Assembly: GCA_033239525.1 (NCBI GenBank) | Contig: BSYO01000038.1 | Coordinates: 5,893,041-5,957,040, forward strand | Length of the DNA stretch: 64,000 nt | DNA from: Nepenthes gracilis | Lineage: Eukaryota; Streptophyta; Magnoliopsida; Caryophyllales; Nepenthaceae | Reading direction: 5' to 3' | Translations under genes and position numbers: made by a program | In this document: positions 48,611 to 58,880 of the stretch, in pieces | How the letters are laid out: every line of letters begins with the position of its first letter | Position numbering within the stretch: position 1 is the stretch's first letter | Notes under the pieces: generated by a model | The model's database searches: none | Told to the model about the DNA's origin: nothing | Seen by the model: only the letters and a program-made list of their open reading frames with translations

Positions 48611-48823
48611 CCACTCATTTGCTCAGACAAATGTCAAGTAGCCCGATGTCAGTAATGATGGTGTGTGCATTTCTAATAAGTCGAATCGACGTGCATTTAA
48701 TGCAATGCTGATAACAAGAATATAGACCGTCGGACAGTTATTCAAATTTGAACTTGGACATAAAGAGATTTTCAACTTCATACCAGAAGATTGAAATTCA
48801 AGCCTTCTGACATAGAGGGTTAA

Positions 48824-49478
48824 TGATGGGTACAATACCCAAGAGCTCAAATAAGGAAGCCCAATACAGTTGTGGGCTAGGGAATCAAAGCCAACAATTC
48901 TTAAAACTTATGTCCGAACATTCATCATGTCTGAGCAGTCATAAAGCCCGAGTAGTCTATTATATCCGCTCAGCCTACAATGCCTGTGCGGCTTATTTCA
49001 ATTATTATGACCAAGGTCAATTTAACAAATCTAGATGGTTATTTAATTGACGATAACGGTTACAACTGCCATAGGTAGAGGCAACGGTTAACCGTCCTAA
49101 TGATTAACTATCCACTGTCTATAAATATGGACCTCACCATTCAATGAGAGGGACTTATCTGGACGAGAAGGAAAAAAGCCTTTTCAAGCAAATTATTCAA
49201 AGACGCTTAGAGCGCAATTCTCTTTCTCTTAAATTAAGATGCCCAAAGTGCAACTCTTCGGACACTTCACACTTTAATATTTTTCATTTCTTCCTTTACA
49301 TTTAAGAAAAATATTGACTTGAGTATTGAAAGATATATCGGGGAGTTAGTCCCGTCAATTATTTGACTATTATTTATATTTTCGTAGGATTTGATTAAGA
49401 ACTTATGAGACTGGCGACTTAAACGACGGACGAACAAAATTCTTCATCCGTACAAGAATCAAATTCTTGGACGCAACA
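48824..49478 (+). repeat. gypsy2 3' LTR (655 bp)
   Basis: From TGATGGGTAC to GCAACA. TATA-like CTATAAATATGG near 49120. Its last 135 bp or so match the 5' remnant 38079-38214 (TTCTTCATCCGTACAA in both). A purine run (AGAGGGT) precedes it. Confidence 0.75.
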
Positions 49479-49621
49479 ACTCTAAATATGTCAGATGACA
49501 ATATTCAGGATATATTCTATCATTTCATAACTTATAACTCTTACTCTTTGATAATTAATTCCAATTTTTTTATTATTCTTATTCTCTAAAAATCCTCTTT
49601 TTTCCATTCCAATCAGTATCA

Positions 49622-50162
49622 ATTAGTATTAGAGTTATGGCCAGTCATGAAAAATGACAACAGAATAATATTTTAGAACCTATGGAAAGAGAATGCATCC
49701 TCTATGATATTGAGATTGTAGAATTAAGAAGATAAGTTATTCAATTGTATCAATGTCTAGAGAGCCTAGAGGCTCGTAGACATCTTGGAACATCTCGTGA
49801 AAATATTTTGAGGTTATTTTTTGTTGAAGACATTTTAGCTTTATCGGAAGAAAATACCAATTAGAATTTACCTCCTAAATTTGATAATTACCAAGACAAT
49901 TTATGCGAGGCAAATTTATTATCGTATACCAGTTTCGGTTGTGATTCTTATTTTTGTTCAAAACTTGAATATCAATTTAAAGATCCATTTATTACTACTT
50001 CTTCAAGAGCACTATCATTTTTATTGAGAAATTGTTGATGAATTATTTTGTCAATGCTTGTTGGATTGATTGGATGGCATTATAACTAAAGTTGGCAAAC
50101 GTGAGATCCATGATACTAATTCGATGATGTCTTTCGTTCAACCTGAAGAAAAATGATGGGAA
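49622..50162 (+). pseudogene. GAG-like fragment of the small LTR element
   Basis: After the PBS a plus-strand frame with a few stops reads LEARRHLGTSREN and later LPPKFDNYQDNLCEANLL, resembling the coiled-coil start and linker (PPRFDDYQDD) of plant Ty3 gag proteins. No capsid, knuckle or enzyme follows. Consistent with a terminal-repeat GAG-only non-autonomous element. Confidence 0.5.
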
Positions 50163-50622
50163 TGTGTCAACCCTTCTAAAACAAATGGAGGCAATCAAGG
50201 GGCTTGAGTGTGTTATGGGCTTGTGTCACGGAGCCTCCAAAATTCAACTTTGGAAAAACCAATCCTTGGGAAGCCACCGGCCGTGTGAAGCACGGCAAGC
50301 AAGAAAAATAATGGCCTCATTGATTAGACTTTAGAAAATGATAATAACATTAAATGTTGTAGGAGCATGCATGCATGGTGCATGGTTTATTAATTGATGA
50401 ATATTTTATTAGTCTAGACATACTTGATTTTTGATTAAAAAGATTGTTATCTTTGAACTTCTTATGGGATTATAAAAATCAATTCTTTGGTAAATTTTAA
50501 ATTTATTTTATACTTTTATAATTTATAACCCTTATTCTTTGACAATTAATTTTATTATTTTCTTATTATTTTGATCCTCTTAAAATTTTTCTTTTGCACT
50601 CTCCCCCATTCCAATTGGATCT
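50163..50622 (+). repeat. Right LTR of the small GAG-only element
   Basis: 460 bp from TGTGTCAACC to about GGATCTA, with TATA-like GGATTATAAAAATC near 50470. The copia3 RT frame resumes just after it. Confidence 0.65.
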
Positions 50623-51527
50623 AATAGAAGCCCTAGCACAAAACCATTTGCAAGGTTAAATGGAACAACCCCAAAAATCATATCATAAGTCACTTGGATG
50701 ATGGCATGTGGTTGAGAGAGAGAATTTTTAATCAACTTGCCTTTTTGTGTTCTATGTCTCAAATTGAACCTAAAAGGGTCAAGGAAGCCTTAAATGATAA
50801 ATTTTGTTGTCAATGCTATATATGAAAAATTGAACCAATTTACTAGAAATGATCTTTGGGAATTGGTGCCTTGACCTAGAGATTGCAATGCCATCGGGAC
50901 CAAATAGATATTTCAAAATAAATTGGATGAAACGGGTGCCATCACTAGAAAGAAAAGTTAGGTTTGCCTCTAAAAGATATGTGCAGATTGAAAGAGTTGA
51001 TTTTGATGAAAATTTTGCCCCTATTACCCATATTGAGTCTAGGCATACTTTTTTAGCGCTTATTTGCATAGTTGGATTCAAACTTTATCAAAATATATAT
51101 TAAGAGTGCTTTTCTGAATTTTTCCTCCAAGAAAAAACTAATGCTGAGCAATTTAAGAAATTTATTGATCCTAAAGTCTCAAATCATGTGTACAAGCATA
51201 ACAATAACTTGTATAATTTAAAGCAAGCTCTGTATGCTTGGTATGATAGATTGACCTCATACTTTCTATAACATGATTCTTTTAGATGTGGGTTGATAAA
51301 ATCCTCTTTATTTATCATAATAATGATTGCTTATTTGTTGCTCAATTTTATATTGATGGCATCGTATTTGGCTTCCCCTCTCTCTTGCTCATAAATTTAT
51401 TGAAATAATAAAAAATAAATTTGAAATGAGTACCATGGTGAGTTAAATATGTCCTTGGGGTTGGGAGTTAAACAATGTGAAAACAATATTTTCATCTCAC
51501 ATTCCGAATATGTTTTTCAACTGAAAA
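50623..51527 (+). pseudogene. pol: copia3 RT, main part
   Basis: KVKWNNPKNHIISHLDDGMW (from about 50660) matches the linker before RT in copia1. Then QIEPKRVKEALND, FASKRYVQIERVDFDENFAP (50965-51020) and NLYNLKQALYAWYDRLTSYF (51210-51270). The active site near 51345 reads FYIDGIVFG, with the second Asp of YVDD replaced by Gly. It stops at SHSEYV near 51510, where another insertion begins. Confidence 0.75.
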
Positions 51528-52231
51528 ACACCTCGGTCAAAATGCACCACAAGAGGGAATTGACTAATAGCCAAGATGTAATGGCATACACACAACCAGC
51601 AACATCAGACTAACCTGCACTCTGTATTCCATCAAAAGGCCTCAAACTATGGCCATTAGTATTTTAACATACAGCATCACGGACAAAAAAGTCACCACGC
51701 CCAAAGACATCACCTCGTCCATATGCATCATAGGGGCCTTGGCCAGTGACACAATCACTCCAGGTACTCAAAAAACTGCATCACAGCCACCAAGACCACG
51801 ATCAGGCACTTCTAATTCCACATCAAGATTAAGACCAGCAAGGAGTGCACCAGCAGAATGTGCATCAGCAACAAAACGACATCACCCAACTGACCAGGCA
51901 GAATGCGCACCTCAGGCATATGCTAGACCCCAAGTATGCAGCAGCTTATTCCAGCAATATAAAGAACAAACCAAAGTCCCTGAAGGCCGAGATGGTGTTT
52001 TGTCCGAGATGAGTCTAGACTGTGCAGCCGATATAGAACCGAGATGCCAAATGGGTGTGGAGATTGCCAAATGGCCGAGGTGCAGATGTGGATGTTTGCC
52101 TTAGTTTTGAAGCTGCTGAGGTTTGCAGATTGCAGGTTAGGTGTGATTTTAACATATTTGGTTGGTAGTTTCTCGATATCGCGATATTGTAGTATGATGC
52201 TGCTGCTGCCCCACGAGTTGTTTGCTGATGT
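51528..52231. other. Unidentified insert of about 0.7 kb inside copia3 RT
   Basis: copia3 RT breaks after SHSEYV and resumes with TKHFELDI at about 52230. The intervening DNA is GC-richer, CA-rich on the plus strand in its left two thirds and TG-rich in the rest. A 151-codon open frame (51649-52104) shows no family I know. No terminal repeats or TSD found. It may be a relative of the adjacent retroposon or a captured gene piece. Confidence 0.45.
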
Positions 52232-52255
52232 ACGAAACATTTTGAGCTTGATATC

Positions 52256-54539
52256 TTTTTTTTTTTTTTTGGTAAGTAAGTGATTTGGATTAATGGGAGA
52301 AAAAATTTATAAGTAATGATTTATCTCCAAGTGTTGTTCCGACTTGGGAATAAACCATAATCGCTAGGGCATGCCCCGAGCACAACGAATGAAACCAACA
52401 GAAAAACAAAATTGCTGGTATTCATGCAACACAAACAAACCACTCTAACATCAATTAAGTGGTTCCAAAACAAAAAAAAAAAAACATGCCATTCCAAGGC
52501 ATTCCATTCAGTCCAGCACGCGAAGGAGATTTTTCAGCCTTCATCATTCCATGAAAAGTAGTAGGACATTCCATGCTAATTTACATCAGCAGCTGCCATT
52601 TCATCACTGCAAACGGAAATCCGCCCCAATCCACCATCGGCATCTGCTCGCACAAATCCTCTCAAAGAGGCGGCATTTGCAACAGCTTCTGCATTAACGC
52701 ATCACAGCACCACATTCTGCACTCCACAATCTGCAACCCGACAGCTACGGGTGAATCAGGCAAAACCATGGGCACATGGATTAAGAGGATGCAGACCGGT
52801 CAACTCAAAATTTAGCATCACAGCCCACATCCCATCATCAATGCCAGCCCAAACCAGCAAAACAGGCTCCAGACCACAACCAACACCAGCTAACCAAGCA
52901 TCTGCTTCAAAACATCACAGCCAAAAATCAAGAATAGCATAGCAGCTGGTACTCAGAAGCACCACAGCTCCTCCCAGATGTAAATTCCTTTCTGGCAGTA
53001 CTACTGCACTAGCACCACAAAACATAGCATGCCTCAAGAGCATACAGAGGATCCATTGATCCAAGAAAAACATCAAAGGGAAAACCAGGCTAACAGTTTC
53101 GACCACTCCTAGGATTACAAGCCAGCCTGTCCAAATCGCACTGAACAAGATATGCCAATTCGGGCTGTCCAACAACAGGGACCAAATAGGGTCTAACAAA
53201 AGGCCCCGAGAAAAAAAGTAGTGAAAACACAGCAGCACAACTTGCAGCATACTACATATTCACAGTATGCAACAACAAAATCAGGATACACCATGAACAA
53301 CCTGCCACAATCCAGCATTGCAAAACCAAAGGCTGAGTTCAGCAGAGTATGTACAGAGGCAACAGCCGGATCAACCAGACCAGCACCTCATACAACAAAC
53401 ACTGCCTTCAACTCCAAGAGCTAAGCCACATCAGCTTCAGCAAGAACCAAAGCGACAAATTTGGCATTCCAGCTTCAGCAACCAATGGCAGGAAAGGGCA
53501 AAATTAGCCCAACATGCTGCATCCAAACTCATTACTAAGTAGCAGCCACAGCAGTTGTCAACCAAACTAATCTCCCCAAAGTGGAGACTTACGGTAGGAT
53601 CTTCACAGCAGCAAAGGGTCACTAGCAACCATAACAAGTCCACTGACAGCTCCTCAGACCACAGCCAGAAGGAAGGAAGCACATTGGCTAAGGATCCTCA
53701 ATGCCATCAACTCCGGACAAATTACAGTGCCAGAACCAGAAACACGGTCGAGAGCCACCAAAAGACCAGAGGAGGCAGCTTCAGAAAATTTCAATGAACT
53801 ACAAATAAGTGCAATCTGCCAAATGAATGCAGCATCAATGCTCGCAAACATAAGAGGAGAGAAAAGTACAACCAGCTGACTTCAGACAGCAACCCTGTGA
53901 GAACTCAGCAAACCGAATCTCAAAGCGACAACCCATATCCGAAGCCAGCAAAACAGAAGGATCTCACCACAACAGGAGGGATAGTAGCAACCAGCTAGAT
54001 CCTCGGCCAGCTCTTCAGTACCCCTGCCTAATAGTACCAATCCAGAGCTGCACGGGGTCCCCCAACCCATCCAACAGGAGTGAACACACAAGTAGCGGAA
54101 CATCGAGGGCGGCAGAGAGACATTTACTGCTTCCGGTCCTTCGCGAAAGACGAGCCAACAAATGCTACAGATAATATCAAAATCGAAAAAGCAAGTAGCA
54201 CTAAAATCCCAGCCATACCTTAGCGCACAGCCAAGGGGAGAACCGAGAAGAAGGAAGAGACAGTCCAGAGAGAGCTATCGAGCCTCAGAGGAATCGTTCT
54301 TAACAGGCAGAGGTGGGGGCTTCGGACCGAGCTCACAGCCACTGACGAAGCCTCAGAGGGCGCCGGCAAAACCAGATCTGAGATCCGAGAAGGAAGAAAG
54401 CAGGAGGCGGAAGACGGGATGCAACCGGGCGAAGCAACCAGGAGACCGGCTGTGGCCGGCTCCGGCGCCGCCCGGCCAGAGGAGGAGCACCGCTAAAGAC
54501 GCGTTCAAATTTCAAATTGAAATTTTGTTGCTGTACCCT
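52256..54539 (-). mobile_element. Non-coding poly(A) retroposon, 2.28 kb, with a 16-bp TSD
   Basis: TTTTGAGCTTGATATC occurs at 52240-52255 and 54540-54555 and flanks the insert. Next to the left copy is a run of 15 T, a poly(A) tail on the minus strand. Long TSD plus poly(A) means LINE-type target-primed reverse transcription. The minus-strand 5' end is GC-rich (about 54280-54480), the body TG-rich, the last 250 bp AT-rich. The longest open frames (111 codons or fewer on this strand) show no endonuclease, RT or zinc-knuckle motif. Joining the flanks restores copia3. It could be a retroposed long non-coding RNA, a 5'/3' UTR-only LINE derivative or a mutated processed pseudogene. Confidence 0.8.
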
Positions 54540-54555
54540 TTTTGAGCTTGATATC

Positions 54556-54694
54556 AAGAAGCATACTACAACTCCTAGGAGCACTCGAATTAAATTAAGA
54601 CACGACTCGTCGACACAGGTATTAACTAAACTATTTATCGGAGCATGATAGAAAACCTTCTCTACCTCACTGCTAGTTACTCTAATATTACTTT
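54556..54694 (+). pseudogene. pol: copia3 RT end
   Basis: After the retroposon the copia frame continues (KKHTTTPRSTRIKL), then YRSMIENLLYLTASYSNIT, the usual RT/RNase H connector. It ends at the MITE-like insert. Confidence 0.7.
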
Positions 54695-54899
54695 TATGGT
54701 ATGTTTGGTTATTGGAATAGAATAATGTGAGAATAAAATAGTTATTCTAGAAAATAGAATAAAATGTGAATAGAGTTAAAATTATTATTTTCATATTTTG
54801 TTATTAGAATAGAACAATGTGAGAATTAATATTTTATTATTTGATTTGTAAAATAGTAAGAGAAATAATGTGAGAATAATGATAATAATAATAATGATA

Positions 54900-54941
<42 letters not shown>

Positions 54942-55155
54942 TGTAATAATAATAATAATAATAATATGTAATGATAATAATAATAATATAATAATAATAA
55001 TAATAATAAATAGTGGGAATAACTATTTTGACATATGTGGGAATAAATATTTCTTGAAAATATTTATTTTCAATTAAATATATAACCAAATGGAGGAATA
55101 TATATTTCTAGGGAATAAAAGTTTTATTCCCACCTAATTCCCTCCAATTAAATAT
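54695..55155. mobile_element. AT-rich MITE-like insert with (AAT)n array
   Basis: About 460 bp interrupt copia3. The left end has TTTGGTTATTGGAATAG; near the right end the complement TTTGGTTATATATTTAATTG gives a partial terminal inverted repeat. The middle (54880-55012) is an (AAT/TAA)n microsatellite. No ORF of meaning, no firm TSD; superfamily uncertain. Confidence 0.45.
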
Positions 55156-55520
55156 AGGGTTAGTGTTAGTGTTTATGCTCACTTTCAGGATGGTTCTAAA
55201 GAATCTTATTTGAGTACTATGAAGTGCATTATTCAATATGTGAACAACACTTCAGACTTTAGCCTTTTGTATTCTAGTGATTCTAATCTCAATTTTATAG
55301 GTTGTTTAGATGTCAATTTGACTATTCGGACAATTGCAAAAGCATCTTAGAAGGATGTTTTATGTAGGCACCAACCTAGTGACTTGGATGAACAAAAAGA
55401 AAAACTCTATCTCTTTATTCACAGCTAAAACTGAATACATTATAACCAAAAGTTATTACACTAAACTATTGTGGATGAAACAAGTGCACAATGTAAGGGA
55501 GAGAACAAATGTTAGAAGCT
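55156..55520 (+). pseudogene. pol: copia3 RNase H
   Basis: SVSVYAHFQDGSKESYL, MKCIIQYVNNTSDFSLLYSS and, after frame changes, GTNLVTWMNKKKNSISLF and LLWMKQVHN match copia RNase H (compare 8760-9110). The end of the domain is missing or unrecognisable before copia2 at 55695. Confidence 0.75.
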
Positions 55521-55694
55521 GAAGGTTCTATTAGTGTCGGGTTTGACTTTCTTATTGGAGATTTCTTAACCACACTGGGGTTTCTTTGAAGCATGCTAAA
55601 CTCCACTCATAATATCATGTTCTAAGGATTCTTAGCCAAGTTTGGCTATTCACTTCATGTATAAAACTTGTTATGAACTATTTTGTTTTATTTT

Positions 55695-56761
55695 TGAAAA
55701 AGGATTCTCTGTCCCAAATTATGAAACAAGTTTCGACCCCGCATAATAACAGCAAAAATAGAAAAAAAATTAAATATTCAATACATGTAATAAATATTTA
55801 TTTCTAGATATTAAACAATAATAATAAGTATATACAATATATTTAACAATAAGCAATAATAAAAAGACACGATTTTTTATGACGAAAGGAAAAACTTAAT
55901 ACTCACGGTAATCGAGAAAAATCCTCCGAGATTCAACGGCCAGGGAAGAAATGCACCATGAAAATTAACTTATAAAACGGGTGGTAACGACGTGCTAATT
56001 TAGCCGACTTACTCCCGTCTTGTGATCCCTACTGAGAAACTCTTTAGATTTGCCAGTGGTAACGAAATCAGACACCTTCCGATCTTCACGTCAATCTTCT
56101 CTCTAGTGCCACTTGAATTGCCGAACACGATTAGGTCTCCTTCAACATACCGACGTCACCATGAAAGTAAAAGAGTAGCAATATAAGATCGGTAAAGAGA
56201 ACGTGTTGAGAAAACTTATTAGAATATGAAGCTCAATGATAAATGATCAGTTTTCTCAATTGTAGAAGGATTAGAGAAGTAAAAACTAAATATTTCTCAA
56301 GGAGAGGCATGCCAAAAATGCTCATTCAAAAGTTAGGGTAAAAGAAATAAGGCACATATATATAGAGGGCTCGAAAAATAGCTTTAAACAATTTGCCCGT
56401 TACCGCAGCGCTCGATCGTGTGGCGAGCGCACAGAGGGTTTCATGAGAAACCCTACGTGGGCTTGAGCGAGAAGGCTGCAAGCAGCGAGCGCGGCCTTTC
56501 CGAATTTTACACTCGAGCTCGCAGCGAGTGCAAGGCTTCAGGTTTTTGGGGTCGAGCAGGTCGACAGCTCACGGAGAGCACGGGGCTTCGTGATTTTCGG
56601 CTCGAGCGAATAGAGAGCTCACGACAGGCGCGGTATCCCTGGAAGCCTATACGGACAGCAATGAACATATGTGGATGTAGCACTTCTCCAAAACATAACC
56701 CGACATCGACACAAGAATATATATGGTTACAAAATTACTAATCATAAAAATAATTCTAACA
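55695..56761 (-). repeat. copia2 3' LTR (1067 bp)
   Basis: On the minus strand from TGTTAGAATT to TTTTTCA, matching the copia1 LTRs along their length, including a TATA-like TATATATATG near 56360 and CTCGAG/GCTCGAGC boxes at about 56400-56605. Confidence 0.88.
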
Positions 56762-57647
56762 ATCTCCCCCTTTGGTAATTCCGTGACAAAACCCAGAAAA
56801 TAAATAAATATAGGTGAAGCACGGGTTTAGATACCACCAAAATAGAACCCGTGTACATAAAAATCTACACATAGGGAGAAATATAAATAATATAATATGA
56901 AAACGTAAAAATCTATACTAGCACTACTGTGTCGATGTTGTGACTACCATGTGGATACTATAACTATGTTACCTGGTCAAACAGGGGTTAGTACAAAAAG
57001 GTATAATATAATACGATATAATAACAACGGCAACAATAGAAGAAGAAAATCAACATGCAGTAGTAAAATGAATGAAATACAAGCAGTACAGAAATCTAAA
57101 AAGAACTCCCCCTCACAAAAATAACAAGTCTCCCCCTAACATAAATAATAACATCTCCCCTAGTCTCCCCCTAGAAAAATGAAATGGATCTCTCCCTTTT
57201 TGTCATAAAGAGTCAAAGAGAGGGGATCACTTAGAGTCAGAAGAATCGCTGAAGGGCAGAGTACCATAACGATGTTGCCATCGTCGAAGCTTAGCCTCCT
57301 GGGTAGCCAAGCGGCCATCCAAATGCTCAAAAACTGCAAGCATATGCGACTGCAATTAAGATTAGGAAGCAAGAATCCGCTCCTGTAAAGAATAAAGATG
57401 TTCAAATTGGTTAGCAAGACGAGATAGTTGGCCCATTAGAGTTGCGGAAGTAGAGGTGGAATGCTGATGAGGAGCAGACGGTCCAGGACCCGATGGGTCA
57501 GGGAAGGACGAGGCAGAGCCAGATGGTCCATCCTCGAGCTGAGGAGGCACCGCTGGAAGAGGTTCATTGAATGGCTCTTGAGGGTCCATAGCAAAACAAC
57601 GTGAGTGAGACTGACTTTGAGAAAAAAATGATGCGTCATTCATCGGG
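56762..57647 (-). pseudogene. copia2 env-like tail and PPT cluster
   Basis: Minus-strand frame 57643-57362 reads MDPQEPFNEPLPAVPPQ, then LMGQLSRLANQFEHLYSLQ, matching copia1 at 11115-11330. The conserved env-like domain upstream is absent: only about 20 bp separate it from the RNase H stop. PPT-like GGGGGAGA tracts repeat at about 57110-57200 and next to the LTR (56762-56772). Confidence 0.75.
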
Positions 57648-58299
57648 TGGTGAAGACATACCGATGGCTGTCCTTAAAAATTCAAACCGCACACTATCTA
57701 AGGATTTGGTGAGCATGTCGGCCGGTTGATTTTCGGTTAGAGTATGTGCAAGTGATATGACTTGAGTTTCCACGAGTTCATGAATAAAATGATGCCGAAT
57801 ATCGATATGTTTGGTGCGGGAGTGTTGGACTGAATTTTTAGAAATATTTATAGTACTACTATTGTCACAGTAAATCAGTATAGTATCCTGGACAATACCG
57901 TAGTCACGAAGCATTTGCTTCATCCATGGGAGTAGTGTGCAACAACTTCCCACAGCTATGTATTCGGCTTCAGCTGTAGATAATGAGATAGAGTTTTGTT
58001 TCTTACTCATCCAAGTCATCAGATCGGAGCCGATATAAAAACACCCACCGGAGGTGCTCTTTCGATTATCAACATTTCCAACCCAATCGACATCGGAGTA
58101 TCCGGCCAAGGTGAAATTTGAGTCGTTAGAGAAGAAAATTTCATAATTAGAAGTCCCGTTGATATAGGGAATAATACACTTAACAGCACTTAAATGGGAT
58201 TCTTTTAAATCGAATTGATATCCAGTGCAGACACCTACACTAAATGCAATGTCGGGTTGGCAGCGGTCAAATACAGGAGACTACCGATCATACTTCTAT
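57636..58299 (-). pseudogene. pol: copia2 RNase H
   Basis: The best-preserved pol piece in the window. After one single-base frameshift near 58250 (within YLTAANP) the frame is open to the stop at 57636: AGYSDVDWVGNVDNRKST, WMSKKQNSISLSTAEAEYIA, IYCDNSSTINISKN, HSRTKHIDIRHHF and NQPADMLTKSLDS. Asp and Glu positions expected of copia RNase H (DVDW, AEAEY, YCDN) are present. Confidence 0.85.
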
Positions 58300-58674
58300 T
58301 GTAATATTTTAAATTGATAAATTAAGTTTTAATAATTATTTTTAATTACTTTTAGGTTTAAATATTTAGACTATTAACTTAAATTTAGATTAGTTAGTGA
58401 GTCAGATTAAATTAATTAGAAACTAACCTAAATGAATTAATATTAGATAATATTTGTATTAAAATTTATTAACTGAAAATAAAATAAATAAATATATATA
58501 TAATTAATTAAAAGTTTAAATATTATGGTAAGGGTAATGAGATAATTAATATCTTTAATAGCAGTAATAAATATAAATAATAATTAATATTATCGTGAGT
58601 GATAATAATAATAAAATAATAAGTAAAAATAATAAATAATTATAAATACATATATATATAATATTAATATATAA

Positions 58675-58706
<32 letters not shown>

Positions 58707-58880
58707 CAACAACAACAACGGTAATCGGGCGAAGGAAAGAAGGGAAAAGAAAGAAAGAAAAGAAAAGGGAAGGAAGAAGAAAGAAAAGAAGGAAAGGAAA
58801 GAAAAGAAAAGGAAAAGAAAAGAAATGAGGGAAAGGAAAGAAAGAGAGGGAAGAGGGGAGAAAAGGAGGAAGGAAATCGG
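58675..58880. repeat. Microsatellite followed by a long purine tract
   Basis: (AAT)n then (AAC)n at 58675-58718, then about 145 bp almost purely A and G (58732-58876). Open frames on the other strand here (Ser/Phe/Leu runs) are by-products. Confidence 0.9.

Larger units (their letters stand above)
38079..49478 (+). mobile_element. gypsy2: Tat-lineage Ty3 element with second RNase H and antisense ORF
   Basis: Order on the plus strand: 5' LTR remnant (38079-38214), PBS, gag, protease, RT, RNase H, a second RNase H-like domain, integrase (interrupted by solo LTR B), an ORF on the opposite strand, and the 3' LTR (48824-49478). The second (archaeal-type) RNase H and the extra ORF point to the Tat lineage. 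Only the last 136 bp or so of the 5' LTR remain, because a deletion took the rest with part of the host LTR. Pol keeps a fairly continuous frame with many single stop codons. Confidence 0.85.
37944..50622 (+). mobile_element. Small GAG-only LTR element (about 1.3 kb of own sequence), split by gypsy2
   Basis: Right LTR 50163-50622 (460 bp). The left LTR survives in two pieces: 37944-38078 and 49479-49621. The left piece shares GGAGGCAATCAAG and TTCAAAATTCAACTTTGG-like words with 50185-50270; the second shares CTTTGATAATTAATT-like words with 50530-50550. A PBS (TTAGTATTAGAGTTATGG, 49623-49640) follows. The 540-bp interior has only a GAG-like fragment. The element sits in copia3 between integrase and RT; no clear TSD. 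About 175 bp of the left LTR are missing at the gypsy2 junction. Confidence 0.65.
16459..55694 (+). mobile_element. copia3: old copia element, host of most other insertions
   Basis: Coding remains of one plus-strand copia element occur in normal order in separated blocks: gag 17361-18738, protease/integrase 36056-37943, RT 50623-51527 and 54556-54694, RNase H 55156-55520. Where insertion boundaries are precise, the host sequence rejoins without loss: AAGAT flanks gypsy1, and a 16-bp repeat flanks the retroposon. The 3' LTR is not seen; it probably lies beyond copia2 and outside the window. The start is approximate. This is the oldest layer here, since it hosts gypsy1, the GAG-only element, the retroposon, the MITE-like insert and probably copia2. 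Confidence 0.75.
55695..58299 (-). mobile_element. copia2: second Sirevirus-like copy, 3' part in the window
   Basis: On the minus strand: RNase H (58299-57636), a short env-like tail, PPT cluster, then an LTR (56761-55695) with the same motifs as copia1. It is cut at 58299/58300 by LTR D, so the remainder probably lies beyond the right edge. It lacks about 1.7 kb present in copia1 between RNase H and the env-like tail. Inserted in what looks like the end of copia3. Confidence 0.8.

Noticed and set aside
52915..53250. Possible LINE ORF in the retroposon (111 codons, minus)
   Set aside because: No endonuclease or RT motif, and no longer frame on that strand; composition follows the TG-rich strand.
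54826..55089. 87-codon frame rich in Tyr, Ile and Leu
   Set aside because: Translation of an (AAT)n array.
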